From Chryseobacterium sp. BGARF1 (lineage in GTDB: Bacteria; Bacteroidota; Bacteroidia; Flavobacteriales; Weeksellaceae), in contig NZ_LELA01000097.1 in the NCBI RefSeq assembly GCF_001677955.1, forward strand, positions 1 through 32,312: 32,312 nucleotides of DNA, in the 5' to 3' direction. Shown here piece by piece: positions 1 to 7,061 of this stretch (positions are counted from its first letter, which is position 1; each line of letters opens with the position of its first letter). Under the pieces are notes generated by a model that did not search any database, was not told the DNA's origin, and saw nothing but the letters and a program-made list of their open reading frames with translations. Both the position numbers and the translations under genes were made by a program.

Positions 1-1
1 A

Positions 2-211
2 GAAGTGGAAGAATCAGGATTTAAATCATTCAATACCTTAACGAGAACAATCATATTAAACTATAATGACATTCTCAATTACTTTAACACACGCACCACG
101 AATGCTTCAGCAGAATCTTTCAATGCGAAAATCAAAAACTTCAGATTACAGCTCAGAGGCGTACGAGATAAATCTTTTTTTCTATTCAGATTATCAAAAC
201 TTTTTGCTTAG
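2..211 (+). CDS. ISL3/ISAon1-like DDE transposase, 3' fragment
   Basis: The reading frame is open from the left edge and ends at TAG 209-211, so about 69 C-terminal residues are visible and the rest lies outside the window. The stretch NASAESFNAKIKNF followed by LRGVRDKSFFLFRLSKLFA is the usual C-terminal block of ISL3-type transposases found in Bacteroidota (often labelled ISAon1 family): the ESFN glutamate region followed by a basic, aromatic tail. The protein would cut and rejoin the ends of its own insertion sequence. Whether the element is complete cannot be seen. The in-frame GTG at position 5 is not a real start. The family call comes from motif recognition; exact group membership is less sure. 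Confidence 0.75.
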   Translation, partial: EVEESGFKSFNTLTRTIILNYNDILNYFNTRTTNASAESFNAKIKNFRLQLRGVRDKSFFLFRLSKLFA

Positions 212-235
212 TCCCCAAGTTTTGAGACTGAGCCA
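211..235. mobile_element. Candidate right terminal repeat of the insertion sequence
   Basis: Directly after the transposase stop lies CCCCAAGTTTTGAGACTGAG (213-232), a position and composition expected for the terminal inverted repeat of an ISL3/ISAon1-like element. The left end is outside the window, so the inverted partner and any target duplication cannot be checked. The boundary is inferred. Confidence 0.35.
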
Positions 236-280
236 TTTTCAGATTCCGTAAGAATATGATAGGCGCTTTATAGAAATAAA

Positions 281-305
281 AAAAGCACTCAAGTTGAGTG
301 CTTTT
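281..305 (-). terminator. Rho-independent terminator of the tRNA gene
   Basis: A perfect 12-bp inverted repeat (281-292 with 294-305; core GCACTCAA/TTGAGTGC) lies 3 bp beyond the tRNA 3' end. Read on the minus strand it is followed by a run of seven T (rc of 278-284), so it terminates minus-strand transcription leaving the tRNA. Confidence 0.85.
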
Positions 306-308
306 CTG

Positions 309-382
309 TGGTCCCACCTGGGCTCGAACCAGGGACCACCTGATTATGAGTCAGGTGCTCTAACCAACTGAGCTATAGGACC
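309..382 (-). tRNA. tRNA with CAU anticodon (Ile2 or elongator Met)
   Basis: Read on the minus strand this is a complete cloverleaf: acceptor arm GGTCCTA pairing with TGGGACC, D-arm with AGTTGGTTA, anticodon stem CCTGA/TCAGG around the loop CTCATAA (anticodon CAT), T-arm with GGTTCGAGC, and discriminator A. No CCA is encoded. A CAU anticodon means elongator Met, initiator Met or the lysidine-modified Ile2 (reading AUA). Pairing of the first acceptor base pair (G1-C72) argues against initiator. Pairs C4-G69 and C5-G68 are reported TilS determinants of E. coli tRNA-Ile2 and differ from its tRNA-Met, which favours Ile2. The choice between the two remains an inference. Confidence 0.95.
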
Positions 383-409
383 TCAAAATTTGGTTAAATT
401 TTGTGTTTG

Positions 410-439
410 CAAAAATAGTAAAATTTCTTTCACTACAAA
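410..439 (-). promoter_or_regulatory. Bacteroidota-type promoter for the tRNA
   Basis: On the minus strand, TTTG (439-436), an 18-nt spacer and TATTTTTG (417-410) match the primary sigma-factor consensus of Bacteroidota (TTTG, 17-23 nt, TAnnTTTG). Transcription would start near 404, about 20 nt before the tRNA 5' end. It is the only promoter in the window where I see both elements with consensus spacing. Confidence 0.75.
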
Positions 440-444
440 ATTTT

Positions 445-843
445 TTATCGCTTTTCTTGACAAAGCTCTACCAGCACACCGTTGGTAGACTTAGGGTGCA
501 AGAAGACAACCAACTTATTATCAGCACCTTCTTTAGGTTCTTCAGAGATAAAAATAAATCCTTCTTTTTTTAATCTTTCTACTTCCTCAATGATATTTTC
601 TACACCAAAAGCCAAATGATGAATGCCTTCCCCTTTCTTATCGATGAATTTTGAAATTGGACTTTCAGGATTACTTGCTTCTAAAAGCTCAATTTTACTT
701 TCTCCAGTTTCATAAAATGACGTTACAACGCCTTCTCTTTCTACCGTTTCTTTTTTATAAGATTCTTTACCCAAAAGCTTCGTAAAAAGCTCATCAGAAA
801 CTCCCAAAGATTTTACCGCAATGCCGATATGTTCTAATTTCAT
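445..843 (-). CDS. mce: Methylmalonyl-CoA epimerase
   Basis: This 132-aa protein of the glyoxalase/VOC fold interconverts (S)- and (R)-methylmalonyl-CoA, linking propionyl-CoA and succinyl-CoA metabolism in the cytoplasm. The N-terminal strand MKLEHIGIAV carries metal ligand H5. The second half has GIHHLAFGV (H75/H76) and the C-terminal ligand glutamate in NGVLVEL (E126). The usual QLLE-type ligand motif appears as IELLE around residue 51. Length matches the family (about 130-140 aa). The frame is open 14 codons further upstream to 885, but the family starts at the M encoded at 841-843, directly before the conserved LEHIGIAV. The gene is divergent from rbfA and ends 6 bp before the tRNA promoter's upstream element. 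General VOC-superfamily function is certain; the epimerase call is strong from overall similarity. Confidence 0.9.
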   Translation of the reverse strand: MKLEHIGIAVKSLGVSDELFTKLLGKESYKKETVEREGVVTSFYETGESKIELLEASNPESPISKFIDKKGEGIHHLAFGVENIIEEVERLKKEGFIFISEEPKEGADNKLVVFLHPKSTNGVLVELCQEKR

Positions 844-908
844 AAGTCTAAAATATATTTTTTTTGATTGCCAATCAATTTTCAAATAAGCAATTCAAAC
901 AAAAGTAC

Positions 909-916
909 TAAATTTG
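909..916 (+). promoter_or_regulatory. -7 promoter element upstream of rbfA
   Basis: TAAATTTG matches the Bacteroidota -7 consensus TAnnTTTG. Initiation about 5-6 nt downstream would leave only a few bases before the rbfA ATG at 925. I see no convincing TTTG at -33, so the call rests on one element. Confidence 0.5.
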
Positions 917-924
917 CATAAATT

Positions 925-1284
925 ATGGAAAGCAACAGACAAAGAAAAGTAGCACAGATTATACAGGAAGATTTCGCAGAACTTTTCCGCAAACAGGCAT
1001 CAGAAAGTAAACAAAATTTTCTGGTTTCAGTTTCCGACGTGAAAGTAACTCCCGATTTGGGAATCGCTAAAATCTATTTAAGTATTTTCCCTCAAGAATT
1101 TCGTTCTTCAATTATGGCTGAAATAGAAGCAAATAAGGCACAATACAGAAACTTCATCGGCCAGAAAATGGCAAAACAAGTACGTATTATCCCACAACTA
1201 AGCTTTTATCTTGATACTACACTTGATGATGTAGAAAAAATTGAAAGAGAACTAAGAGGCGAAGGCGACAATCCTGTTTTATAA
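925..1284 (+). CDS. rbfA: Ribosome-binding factor A
   Basis: A 119-aa protein with the KH-like RbfA fold. It binds the 30S subunit near helix 1 of 16S rRNA and is needed for late 30S maturation, especially in the cold. The start MESNRQRKVAQIIQEDFAELF is the typical N-terminal helix. The middle VSVSDVKVTPDLGIAKIYLSIF is the conserved 'V.VT.DL..A.V.(I/V)S' strand pair. The end has IPQLSFYLDTTLDDVEKIE, matching the family 'P.L.F..D.S.....I..L' motif. Length is normal. The downstream permease begins 5 bp after the stop, so the two are probably co-transcribed. Confidence 0.95.
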   Translation: MESNRQRKVAQIIQEDFAELFRKQASESKQNFLVSVSDVKVTPDLGIAKIYLSIFPQEFRSSIMAEIEANKAQYRNFIGQKMAKQVRIIPQLSFYLDTTLDDVEKIERELRGEGDNPVL

Positions 1285-1289
1285 CAATA

Positions 1290-2498
1290 TTGAAAAACAT
1301 TGCATTTTACATCGCATCACGCTACCTTTTATCTAAAAAAGGAAGTACTGCGGTTACATTCATTACCTGGCTTGCAGCTGTGGCGATGAGTGTTGCTGTA
1401 GCTGCAATGTTTGTCATTATTTCTGTTTTTTCCGGCCTTGAAGATTTCAACAAATCATTGATTTCTAATCTTCATGCCGATTTAACGATAAAAAGTACCT
1501 CTGGGAAGACGCTGAAAAATTTAGACAAAATAAACTCTGTCTTAAAAAATAACAAAGAAATTTCCAGTTTCTCAAGAGTCATAGAAGAGAAAACCTACAT
1601 CAATTACAACGGGAAAGGTGACGTTGCCTACCTTCGGGGAGTTGATTCAGCTTATACGAAAGTAAACCCAGTTGATAAAACTATTTTTTACGGTAGCTAC
1701 CCTTCATTTGAGTACAGTAATGAAGTTATTATGGAGCGTTCTCTCCAAAATAGATTGGCAATTCCTGTAAATGACTCCAATGCCGATTTCTCAACCCTTT
1801 TTATGCCTAAACCCGGAACGGGAATCATCAACAAGGAAGAAGATATTTATAATAAAAAAGAGATTATCGTTTGTGGTGTTTTTCCAGGGAACGAGCAACT
1901 CAACAATTATATTATTGCTCCGATAGAACTGGCCGAAGAATTATTAAATCTTCCAAAAAACTCTGCTTACCAAATCGTCATTAAGCTTAAAAATCAGGAA
2001 AATATAAATTCTGTACAACAAGATTTACTCAAAACTTTAGGAAAAGATATCGAAATCAAAACGAAGGAAGAAGAAAATGCAGCTTTCTGGAAAATGATTA
2101 ACACCGAAAAATTGTTTATCTATTTAATTTTCGCATTGGTTATTTTCATCACAACTTTTAATTTGGCTGGTGCCATCATTATTTTACAGCTTGATAAAAA
2201 GCAACAGGCAAAATCTCTGATTTCTTTAGGCTTTCCTTTAGCGCATCTTAGAATGACGTATTTCTACACCGGAATTCTAATTGTGATTTTAGGCGTCGTT
2301 TCAGGTCTTATTTTAGGAACAGCTCTATGTTATTTTCAAATTTACACCGAATTATTTAAGGCTGTAGAAGATTTACCTTTTCCTGTAAAAATTGTCGGTG
2401 AAAATTATTTAATCGTTGCAGTCATCGCTTCCGTCTTTGGAATTATTATTTCTTGGTTCTTTTCTAAAATCAGCAAAGACTATATTACCAAAAATTAA
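1290..2498 (+). CDS. LolC/LolE-like ABC transporter permease (FtsX/MacB family)
   Basis: A 402-aa inner-membrane permease with the classic four-helix layout: one membrane segment near the N terminus (residues about 20-47, FITWLAAVAMSVAVAAMFV), a large periplasmic domain (about 48-270), and three C-terminal segments (about 272-300, 323-350, 370-392) forming the FtsX domain. In Gram-negatives this family (LolC/LolE) extracts lipoproteins for outer-membrane delivery using the ATPase LolD; no ATPase gene is adjacent here. The start is TTG at 1290, 5 bp after the rbfA stop; no better ATG precedes the conserved N terminus IAFYIASRYLLSKK. The link with rbfA looks like a transcriptional pairing only. 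The lipoprotein role is inferred from family. Confidence 0.85.
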   Translation: MKNIAFYIASRYLLSKKGSTAVTFITWLAAVAMSVAVAAMFVIISVFSGLEDFNKSLISNLHADLTIKSTSGKTLKNLDKINSVLKNNKEISSFSRVIEEKTYINYNGKGDVAYLRGVDSAYTKVNPVDKTIFYGSYPSFEYSNEVIMERSLQNRLAIPVNDSNADFSTLFMPKPGTGIINKEEDIYNKKEIIVCGVFPGNEQLNNYIIAPIELAEELLNLPKNSAYQIVIKLKNQENINSVQQDLLKTLGKDIEIKTKEEENAAFWKMINTEKLFIYLIFALVIFITTFNLAGAIIILQLDKKQQAKSLISLGFPLAHLRMTYFYTGILIVILGVVSGLILGTALCYFQIYTELFKAVEDLPFPVKIVGENYLIVAVIASVFGIIISWFFSKISKDYITKN

Positions 2499-2521
2499 TA
2501 TTTTAAATTTTCATTTATTTG

Positions 2522-2529
2522 TAAATTTG
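2522..2529 (+). promoter_or_regulatory. -7 promoter element upstream of the secreted endonuclease
   Basis: TAAATTTG fits TAnnTTTG and lies 18 bp before the ATG at 2548. No clear -33 TTTG is visible at the expected distance. Confidence 0.45.
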
Positions 2530-2547
2530 CCTCCCAATTTAGAAAAA

Positions 2548-4323
2548 ATGAGACGAATTTTACATTCATTCTTGCTAATCCTGACCAGTATCAGTGCTTT
2601 AGCTCAAATTCCAGCCAATTATTATAGTACTGCAACCGGAACTGGTGCTACACTTAAAACCCAACTTAAAGACATCATCACTGCAGGACACAATCCTGGA
2701 TCTTATGGTGGCTTATGGATTGCATACCAAACAACAGACCGTGATTATTATTACGAAAATGATGGTACAATTCTTGACATTTATTCAGAAAGACCAACTG
2801 CAGCAGACCCATATAATTTTACTGTTGGAATTAACCAATGTGGTGGTTACAACAGCGAATCTGATTGTTACAACAGAGAACACATTGTTCCTCAAAGCTT
2901 ATTCAGTGAAGAATCTCCAATGGTATCAGACATTCATTTCATCCGTGCAACCGATGGTTATGTTAACAATATCAGAGGGAGTTTTCCTTTTGGAAATGTA
3001 GGAGTTACTAATTATATTTCTAATAACGGTTCTAAAAGAGGCAGCTCCGCTTCTGCAGGATATACAGGAACTGTTTTTGAACCTATTGATGAGTTTAAAG
3101 GTGACGTCGCAAGGATGATCTTTTACTTTGTAACAAGATATGAGACTAAACTTTCCGGCTTTAGTTCTGGTAACATGCTAGGAAACACTGCCTACCCTGG
3201 ATTACAAACATGGGAGCTTAATCAACTTTTAGCTTGGCACAATTTAGACCCGGTTTCTCCAGCAGAAATAGGAAGAAACGACGCATCATACCTTTACCAA
3301 GGAAACAGAAACCCCTATATCGACAATCCTAATTATGTAAATTTAGTTTGGGGAACCCCAACTACAGATACACAAGCTCCGACAGCTCCTACAAACTTAG
3401 TAGCAAACAATCCTACATCAAGTACTGTTGCTTTAAGCTGGACAGCTTCTACAGACAATATAGGCGTTACAGGATATGATGTTTATGCTAATAATGTTTT
3501 AAAAGCTACTGTTGCTGGAACTTCAACAACTGTTCAAGCATTAGCCTCTTCAACCACTTACGATTTCTACGTTATTGCTAAAGATGCAGCAGGAAACCCA
3601 TCTGCTCAAAGCAACATCGCAACTGAAACTACGCTTGCCGGATCTGGTGGCGGAACCGGAACTTGTGGAAATGAAGATTTCGAAAACATTACAGGAACAG
3701 GAAACGGATATGGTACAAGAACTTGGACCAATAACAACATAACTTGGACAGCAACAGATGCAAGAATAGATCAAACCATAACAGGAAAAGCAATAACCCT
3801 TCAAAATGGCTCTTTAACAAGCAGCTCTATCTCGGGAGGTATTCAAAGTCTTACTGTTACAACTCAACGTAAATTCAACGGTGGTTCATCTAATCTAAAT
3901 TTACAAATTAATGGTGTTACAGTAGGAACAATTCCTTACAGCGATGCACTTACTACAACCACAATCAGCAATATCAATGTTTCAGGAAATGTAATTATTA
4001 AACTGATTAATCCTGTCGCTTCAAACCGTGTAGCAATTGATGATCTTTCTTGGACTTGTGCAGCTTCTTTATCAACTGTTGAAAATTCAAGAGATAATGC
4101 ATTCAGCATTTATCCAAACCCGGTTAAAAATAACGAATTATTTGTAAAAGGTGAAAACTTAAGCAAAATTTCGAAAGCTGAAATCTATGATCTTTCAGGA
4201 AAACTAATCAAGAACATTGCAAACCCTTTCAAAAACTCAAATAAAATTAATCTTCATGGAGTAACTAAAGGTGTTTATATCTTGAAAACAGACAACAACA
4301 CTACAAAATTCATTGTAAACTAA
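2548..4323 (+). CDS. Secreted endonuclease I-type nuclease with fibronectin III domain and T9SS sorting domain
   Basis: A 591-aa exported protein. Residues 1-20 (MRRILHSFLLILTSISALAQ) form a signal peptide. Residues about 22-265 are an endonuclease I (EndA/NucM) domain with the metal-site motif CYNREHIVPQSLF (H112) and downstream DIHFIRATDGYVNN (H130, N140) as expected of the beta-beta-alpha-metal nucleases. A fibronectin type III domain follows (about 272-355, starting DTQAPTAPTNLVA). Then comes a jelly-roll-like region, and finally a T9SS type A sorting domain (about 518-591, SIYPNPVKNNELFVKG to the end). The protein should be secreted through T9SS and degrade DNA outside the cell, for nutrient use or biofilm remodelling. 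The frame is open from 2416, but the first 44 codons overlap the permease gene, so ATG 2548 with its signal peptide is chosen. A terminator follows. Confidence 0.9.
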   Translation: MRRILHSFLLILTSISALAQIPANYYSTATGTGATLKTQLKDIITAGHNPGSYGGLWIAYQTTDRDYYYENDGTILDIYSERPTAADPYNFTVGINQCGGYNSESDCYNREHIVPQSLFSEESPMVSDIHFIRATDGYVNNIRGSFPFGNVGVTNYISNNGSKRGSSASAGYTGTVFEPIDEFKGDVARMIFYFVTRYETKLSGFSSGNMLGNTAYPGLQTWELNQLLAWHNLDPVSPAEIGRNDASYLYQGNRNPYIDNPNYVNLVWGTPTTDTQAPTAPTNLVANNPTSSTVALSWTASTDNIGVTGYDVYANNVLKATVAGTSTTVQALASSTTYDFYVIAKDAAGNPSAQSNIATETTLAGSGGGTGTCGNEDFENITGTGNGYGTRTWTNNNITWTATDARIDQTITGKAITLQNGSLTSSSISGGIQSLTVTTQRKFNGGSSNLNLQINGVTVGTIPYSDALTTTTISNINVSGNVIIKLINPVASNRVAIDDLSWTCAASLSTVENSRDNAFSIYPNPVKNNELFVKGENLSKISKAEIYDLSGKLIKNIANPFKNSNKINLHGVTKGVYILKTDNNTTKFIVN

Positions 4324-4345
4324 GACAACAAATATTTTCAATACC

Positions 4346-4380
4346 AAAGACCGATTTTTATCGGTCTTTTTTTTATTTTT
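4346..4380 (+). terminator. Rho-independent terminator after the endonuclease gene
   Basis: AAAGACCGAT (4346-4355), a TTTT loop, then ATCGGTCTTT (4360-4369) make a perfect 10-bp stem followed by a T-rich run up to 4380. It lies 22 bp after the stop codon. Confidence 0.9.
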
Positions 4381-4381
4381 G
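4374..4381 (+). promoter_or_regulatory. Candidate -7 element for aroE inside the terminator T-tract
   Basis: TATTTTTG matches TAnnTTTG. It sits in the T-rich tail of the preceding terminator and ends only 4 bp before the aroE ATG at 4386. If used, it would produce a leaderless or almost leaderless aroE mRNA. The motif is low-complexity here, so chance occurrence is possible. Confidence 0.35.
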
Positions 4382-4385
4382 ATGT

Positions 4386-5123
4386 ATGGATTCTAGCAAC
4401 AAATTAGGACTGATCGGAAAAAACATCTCCTACTCTTTTTCAAAAAAATATTTTGAAGATAAATTTAAAAAGAAAAAACTCAGTGATTTTTCGTACGAAA
4501 TTTTCGATTTACAGGAAATCAATGAAATTGAAGAACTCCTTTTAACGCGTAATCTTTTAGGCTTTAACGTAACGATTCCTTACAAAGAAAAAATTATAGA
4601 TTTCTTGGATGAATTAAGTGATGAAGCTCAAAAAATAGGCGCTGTAAACTGTGTTTTAATTGAAAATGGAAAAAAGACAGGTTACAATACAGATGCTTTT
4701 GGTTTTGAAAAAACATTAATTGCCCACAAAAAGCCACATCACTCATCTGCATTGGTTTTAGGAAATGGTGGCGCCGCAAAAGCAATACAATATGTTTTAG
4801 ACAAACATCAAATTCCGTATCAAACGATTTCTAGAAAATCAGAGATTAATTTTAATAATTTAGACACAGAAACCGTTTCAGAAAATAAATTAATTATACA
4901 ATGTACTCCTGTAGGAACCTTCCCTAATACAGAAGATTGTTTAAAATTTCCTTTTGAATCTCTTACAAATCAACATTTGGTGATTGACTTGATTTACAAT
5001 CCCGAATGCAGTCAATTTCTTTTAAATTCATCACAAAATGGTGCAAAAACCGTCAACGGATATTATATGCTCGAACAACAGGCAGAAAAAGCTTGGAAAA
5101 TTTGGTCATTTCAAAAAAAATAA
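4386..5123 (+). CDS. aroE: Shikimate dehydrogenase (NADP+)
   Basis: A 245-aa enzyme reducing 3-dehydroshikimate to shikimate in aromatic amino-acid biosynthesis. The N-terminal substrate domain has the start LGLIGKNISYSFSKKYF (substrate-binding SYS) and NVTIPYK (catalytic K67), followed by GAVNCV and GYNTDAFGF (catalytic D103). The Rossmann domain begins LVLGNGGAAKAI (about 124-134). The C-terminal part has QCTPVGTFPN and DLIYNPECSQFL. It is shorter than the roughly 270 aa of E. coli AroE, as usual in this phylum, and no key residue is missing. The gene follows a strong terminator and therefore probably has its own promoter. Confidence 0.95.
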   Translation: MDSSNKLGLIGKNISYSFSKKYFEDKFKKKKLSDFSYEIFDLQEINEIEELLLTRNLLGFNVTIPYKEKIIDFLDELSDEAQKIGAVNCVLIENGKKTGYNTDAFGFEKTLIAHKKPHHSSALVLGNGGAAKAIQYVLDKHQIPYQTISRKSEINFNNLDTETVSENKLIIQCTPVGTFPNTEDCLKFPFESLTNQHLVIDLIYNPECSQFLLNSSQNGAKTVNGYYMLEQQAEKAWKIWSFQKK

Positions 5124-5198
5124 CATAAATTAGTAACTTAATTGGTTTATATTAGCTCGCTTTAAGAAGTTAATACCATTATTCATAAAAGATTTGCT

Positions 5199-6998
5199 AT
5201 GACAACAGAAAATAATCTTTCTGAAAACGAAGAACAAAAACCTTCTACAGAAGTTCAGGAAATAGTTGAAACTATTGAAAACAAAGAAGATAATCATCAG
5301 GAAGAAGACCCTGATGCTCATCATCACGATTCTATAGCCGACCTGTCTCTAGCCGACGCTCTGAAAGAAATGGAAAAAATCATCAACTCTCCTAATGCTG
5401 GTGAAAGATTCCGAGAATTTAATGTTTTAAAAGAAAAAGCAAATCATTCAATTCACGACGAGGTAGAAGACAAAAAGCATGAATATACAGATGCAGGAAA
5501 TGCACTTGAAAATTTCAGCTACGAACACCCTTCTCAGTCTAAACTTTCTGGTCTGATTCATATTTTCAGAGAGAAGCATGATTCTTTTCAGAAAAATCAG
5601 GAAGAGGAGCAGAAAAAAAATCTGAACCACCGTCAAAGTATTATTGAAAGACTTAAAAATCTTTATACCAATTCTGAGCCTGGAGTCAATCTTTTTAAAT
5701 CAATAAGAGAGATTAAGGAAGAATGGTCAAACTCTGGTCAGGTTGCAAAATCTGAATTTAAAATTTTAAATAATAATTATTTCCACCATTTGAATCAGTT
5801 TTATCAAATGTTGGATTTAAATAAAGAATTCCTTGAGCAGGAATACAGCCACAATTTAGAAAAAAGACAGCACATTATTGCGCGAGCAAAAGAGCTGGAA
5901 AATGAGCCGGCTGTACAAAAAGCTTTAAACGAACTTCAATATCTTCACAAACTTTGGAAAGAAGAGGCAGAGCCTGTTTCTGAAGAGTTCCGTGAAAAAA
6001 CTTGGGAAGAGTTCAAAGAGATTTCAAATAAGATTCACGAAAGAAAAACAGAACTTTCTGCAGCTATTGAAACAGAACAAAATGCTAATCTTGAAAAGAA
6101 AAACGAGATTATCGCTGAAATTAAAAATATTTCTGAGCCAAAAGATAGTCCTAATCATACCTATTGGCAAAACTCTATCAAAAGAGTTGAGGAATTACGT
6201 TCAGAATTCCTAAAAACAGGAAGTGTACCTAGAAAATTATCCAACAACAACTGGAATGATTTCAAATCTATTTTAAGAGGCTTCAACACGACAAAAAATA
6301 ATTATTATAAATCTCTGAAAGGTTCTCAACAGCAGAATCTTGATGAGAAAATGAAGCTTATTCAGACCGCAAAAGACAATATGCTTTCTGAAGATTGGGA
6401 TCTTGCAGTGGCTTTATTTAAAAAACTTCAGGAAGACTGGAAGAAAATCGGTCACGTTCCGAAAAGCATGACCAATAAAATTTGGGATGAATTCCGTGAT
6501 GCGTGTAATACTTTCTTCAACAATTACAGAGAAAAAAGCAGCGCTTCTACCGATAACTGGAAAGAAAATTACAAACTAAAAAAAGACCTTCTTGAAGAGC
6601 TGAAAACCATCTCAGACGAAGAAGGAAGCATCGAAAAGATAGAAGCAATTAAAACCTCTTGGAATAATATTGGAAAAGTTCCAAGAGATAAGATGGCAAT
6701 CAACTCTGAGTTTAATAAAACTTTAAGAGAAAAGCTAAAATTGAATAAGATCAATGAGCTTGAGCTGAAAGAAGAAGGTTTATCTGAAAATCAATTAACA
6801 GACAAAGCAAGAAAAATTAAGAGTCAAATCTCTGATCTTGAAGCGGAAATCGTTAAATTGGAAAACAACCTAGCGTTCTTCAAAAATCCATCAAGAGAAA
6901 ACCCTCTTTTACGAGATACTTACAATACGATTGATGACAAAAAAGCTCATCTTGAGACTTTAAAGCAGAATCTTCACAGTATTATCGCTGGAGAATAA
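5199..6998 (+). CDS. DUF349 repeat protein
   Basis: A 599-aa, highly charged, helical protein without signal peptide or membrane segment. An acidic, probably disordered N terminus (residues 1-48, with HHH at 41-43) is followed by at least five DUF349-type helical repeats. Each is centred on a pattern 'L...W...G.VP.......W..F', seen about 168-205, 243-283, 327-371, 405-446 and 480-518 (for example EDWKKIGHVPKSMTNKIWDEF). The C-terminal 60 residues (LTDKARKIKSQISDLEAEIV onward) look like coiled coil. DUF349 proteins are common in Bacteroidota and their function is not established. The gene is single, between aroE and ribD, with a hairpin and T-tract immediately after it. Confidence 0.85.
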   Translation: MTTENNLSENEEQKPSTEVQEIVETIENKEDNHQEEDPDAHHHDSIADLSLADALKEMEKIINSPNAGERFREFNVLKEKANHSIHDEVEDKKHEYTDAGNALENFSYEHPSQSKLSGLIHIFREKHDSFQKNQEEEQKKNLNHRQSIIERLKNLYTNSEPGVNLFKSIREIKEEWSNSGQVAKSEFKILNNNYFHHLNQFYQMLDLNKEFLEQEYSHNLEKRQHIIARAKELENEPAVQKALNELQYLHKLWKEEAEPVSEEFREKTWEEFKEISNKIHERKTELSAAIETEQNANLEKKNEIIAEIKNISEPKDSPNHTYWQNSIKRVEELRSEFLKTGSVPRKLSNNNWNDFKSILRGFNTTKNNYYKSLKGSQQQNLDEKMKLIQTAKDNMLSEDWDLAVALFKKLQEDWKKIGHVPKSMTNKIWDEFRDACNTFFNNYREKSSASTDNWKENYKLKKDLLEELKTISDEEGSIEKIEAIKTSWNNIGKVPRDKMAINSEFNKTLREKLKLNKINELELKEEGLSENQLTDKARKIKSQISDLEAEIVKLENNLAFFKNPSRENPLLRDTYNTIDDKKAHLETLKQNLHSIIAGE

Positions 6999-7023
6999 TT
7001 AAAAATTAAAGTAAAATCTATAG

Positions 7024-7056
7024 AGCGAAGCAAAGAAATTTGTATTCGCTTTTTTT
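7024..7056 (+). terminator. Hairpin with T-tract between the DUF349 gene and ribD
   Basis: AGCGAAGCAAA (7024-7034), a GAAA loop and TTTGTATTCGCT (7039-7050, one bulged A) form a stem of about 11 bp followed by seven T (7050-7056). It reads as a Rho-independent terminator, but only 5 bp separate it from the ribD ATG at 7062. Confidence 0.75.
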
Positions 7057-7061
7057 ATCTT

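Noticed and set aside
211..382. A tRNA-associated integration site
   Set aside because: No direct repeat of the tRNA 3' end and no integrase gene are visible; the nearby IS remnant is of a transposase type that does not target tRNA genes.
2416..2547. A 5' extension of the secreted endonuclease frame
   Set aside because: It overlaps the permease gene and would bury the signal peptide 44 residues inside the protein.
3550..3804. An 84-codon minus-strand frame opposite the endonuclease gene
   Set aside because: It is a serine/cysteine-rich antisense shadow of the Thr/Ser-rich linker region, with no start context or motif.
6999..7061. A possible FMN riboswitch upstream of ribD
   Set aside because: The gap is only 63 bp and lacks the conserved FMN-aptamer blocks; only one hairpin is present.
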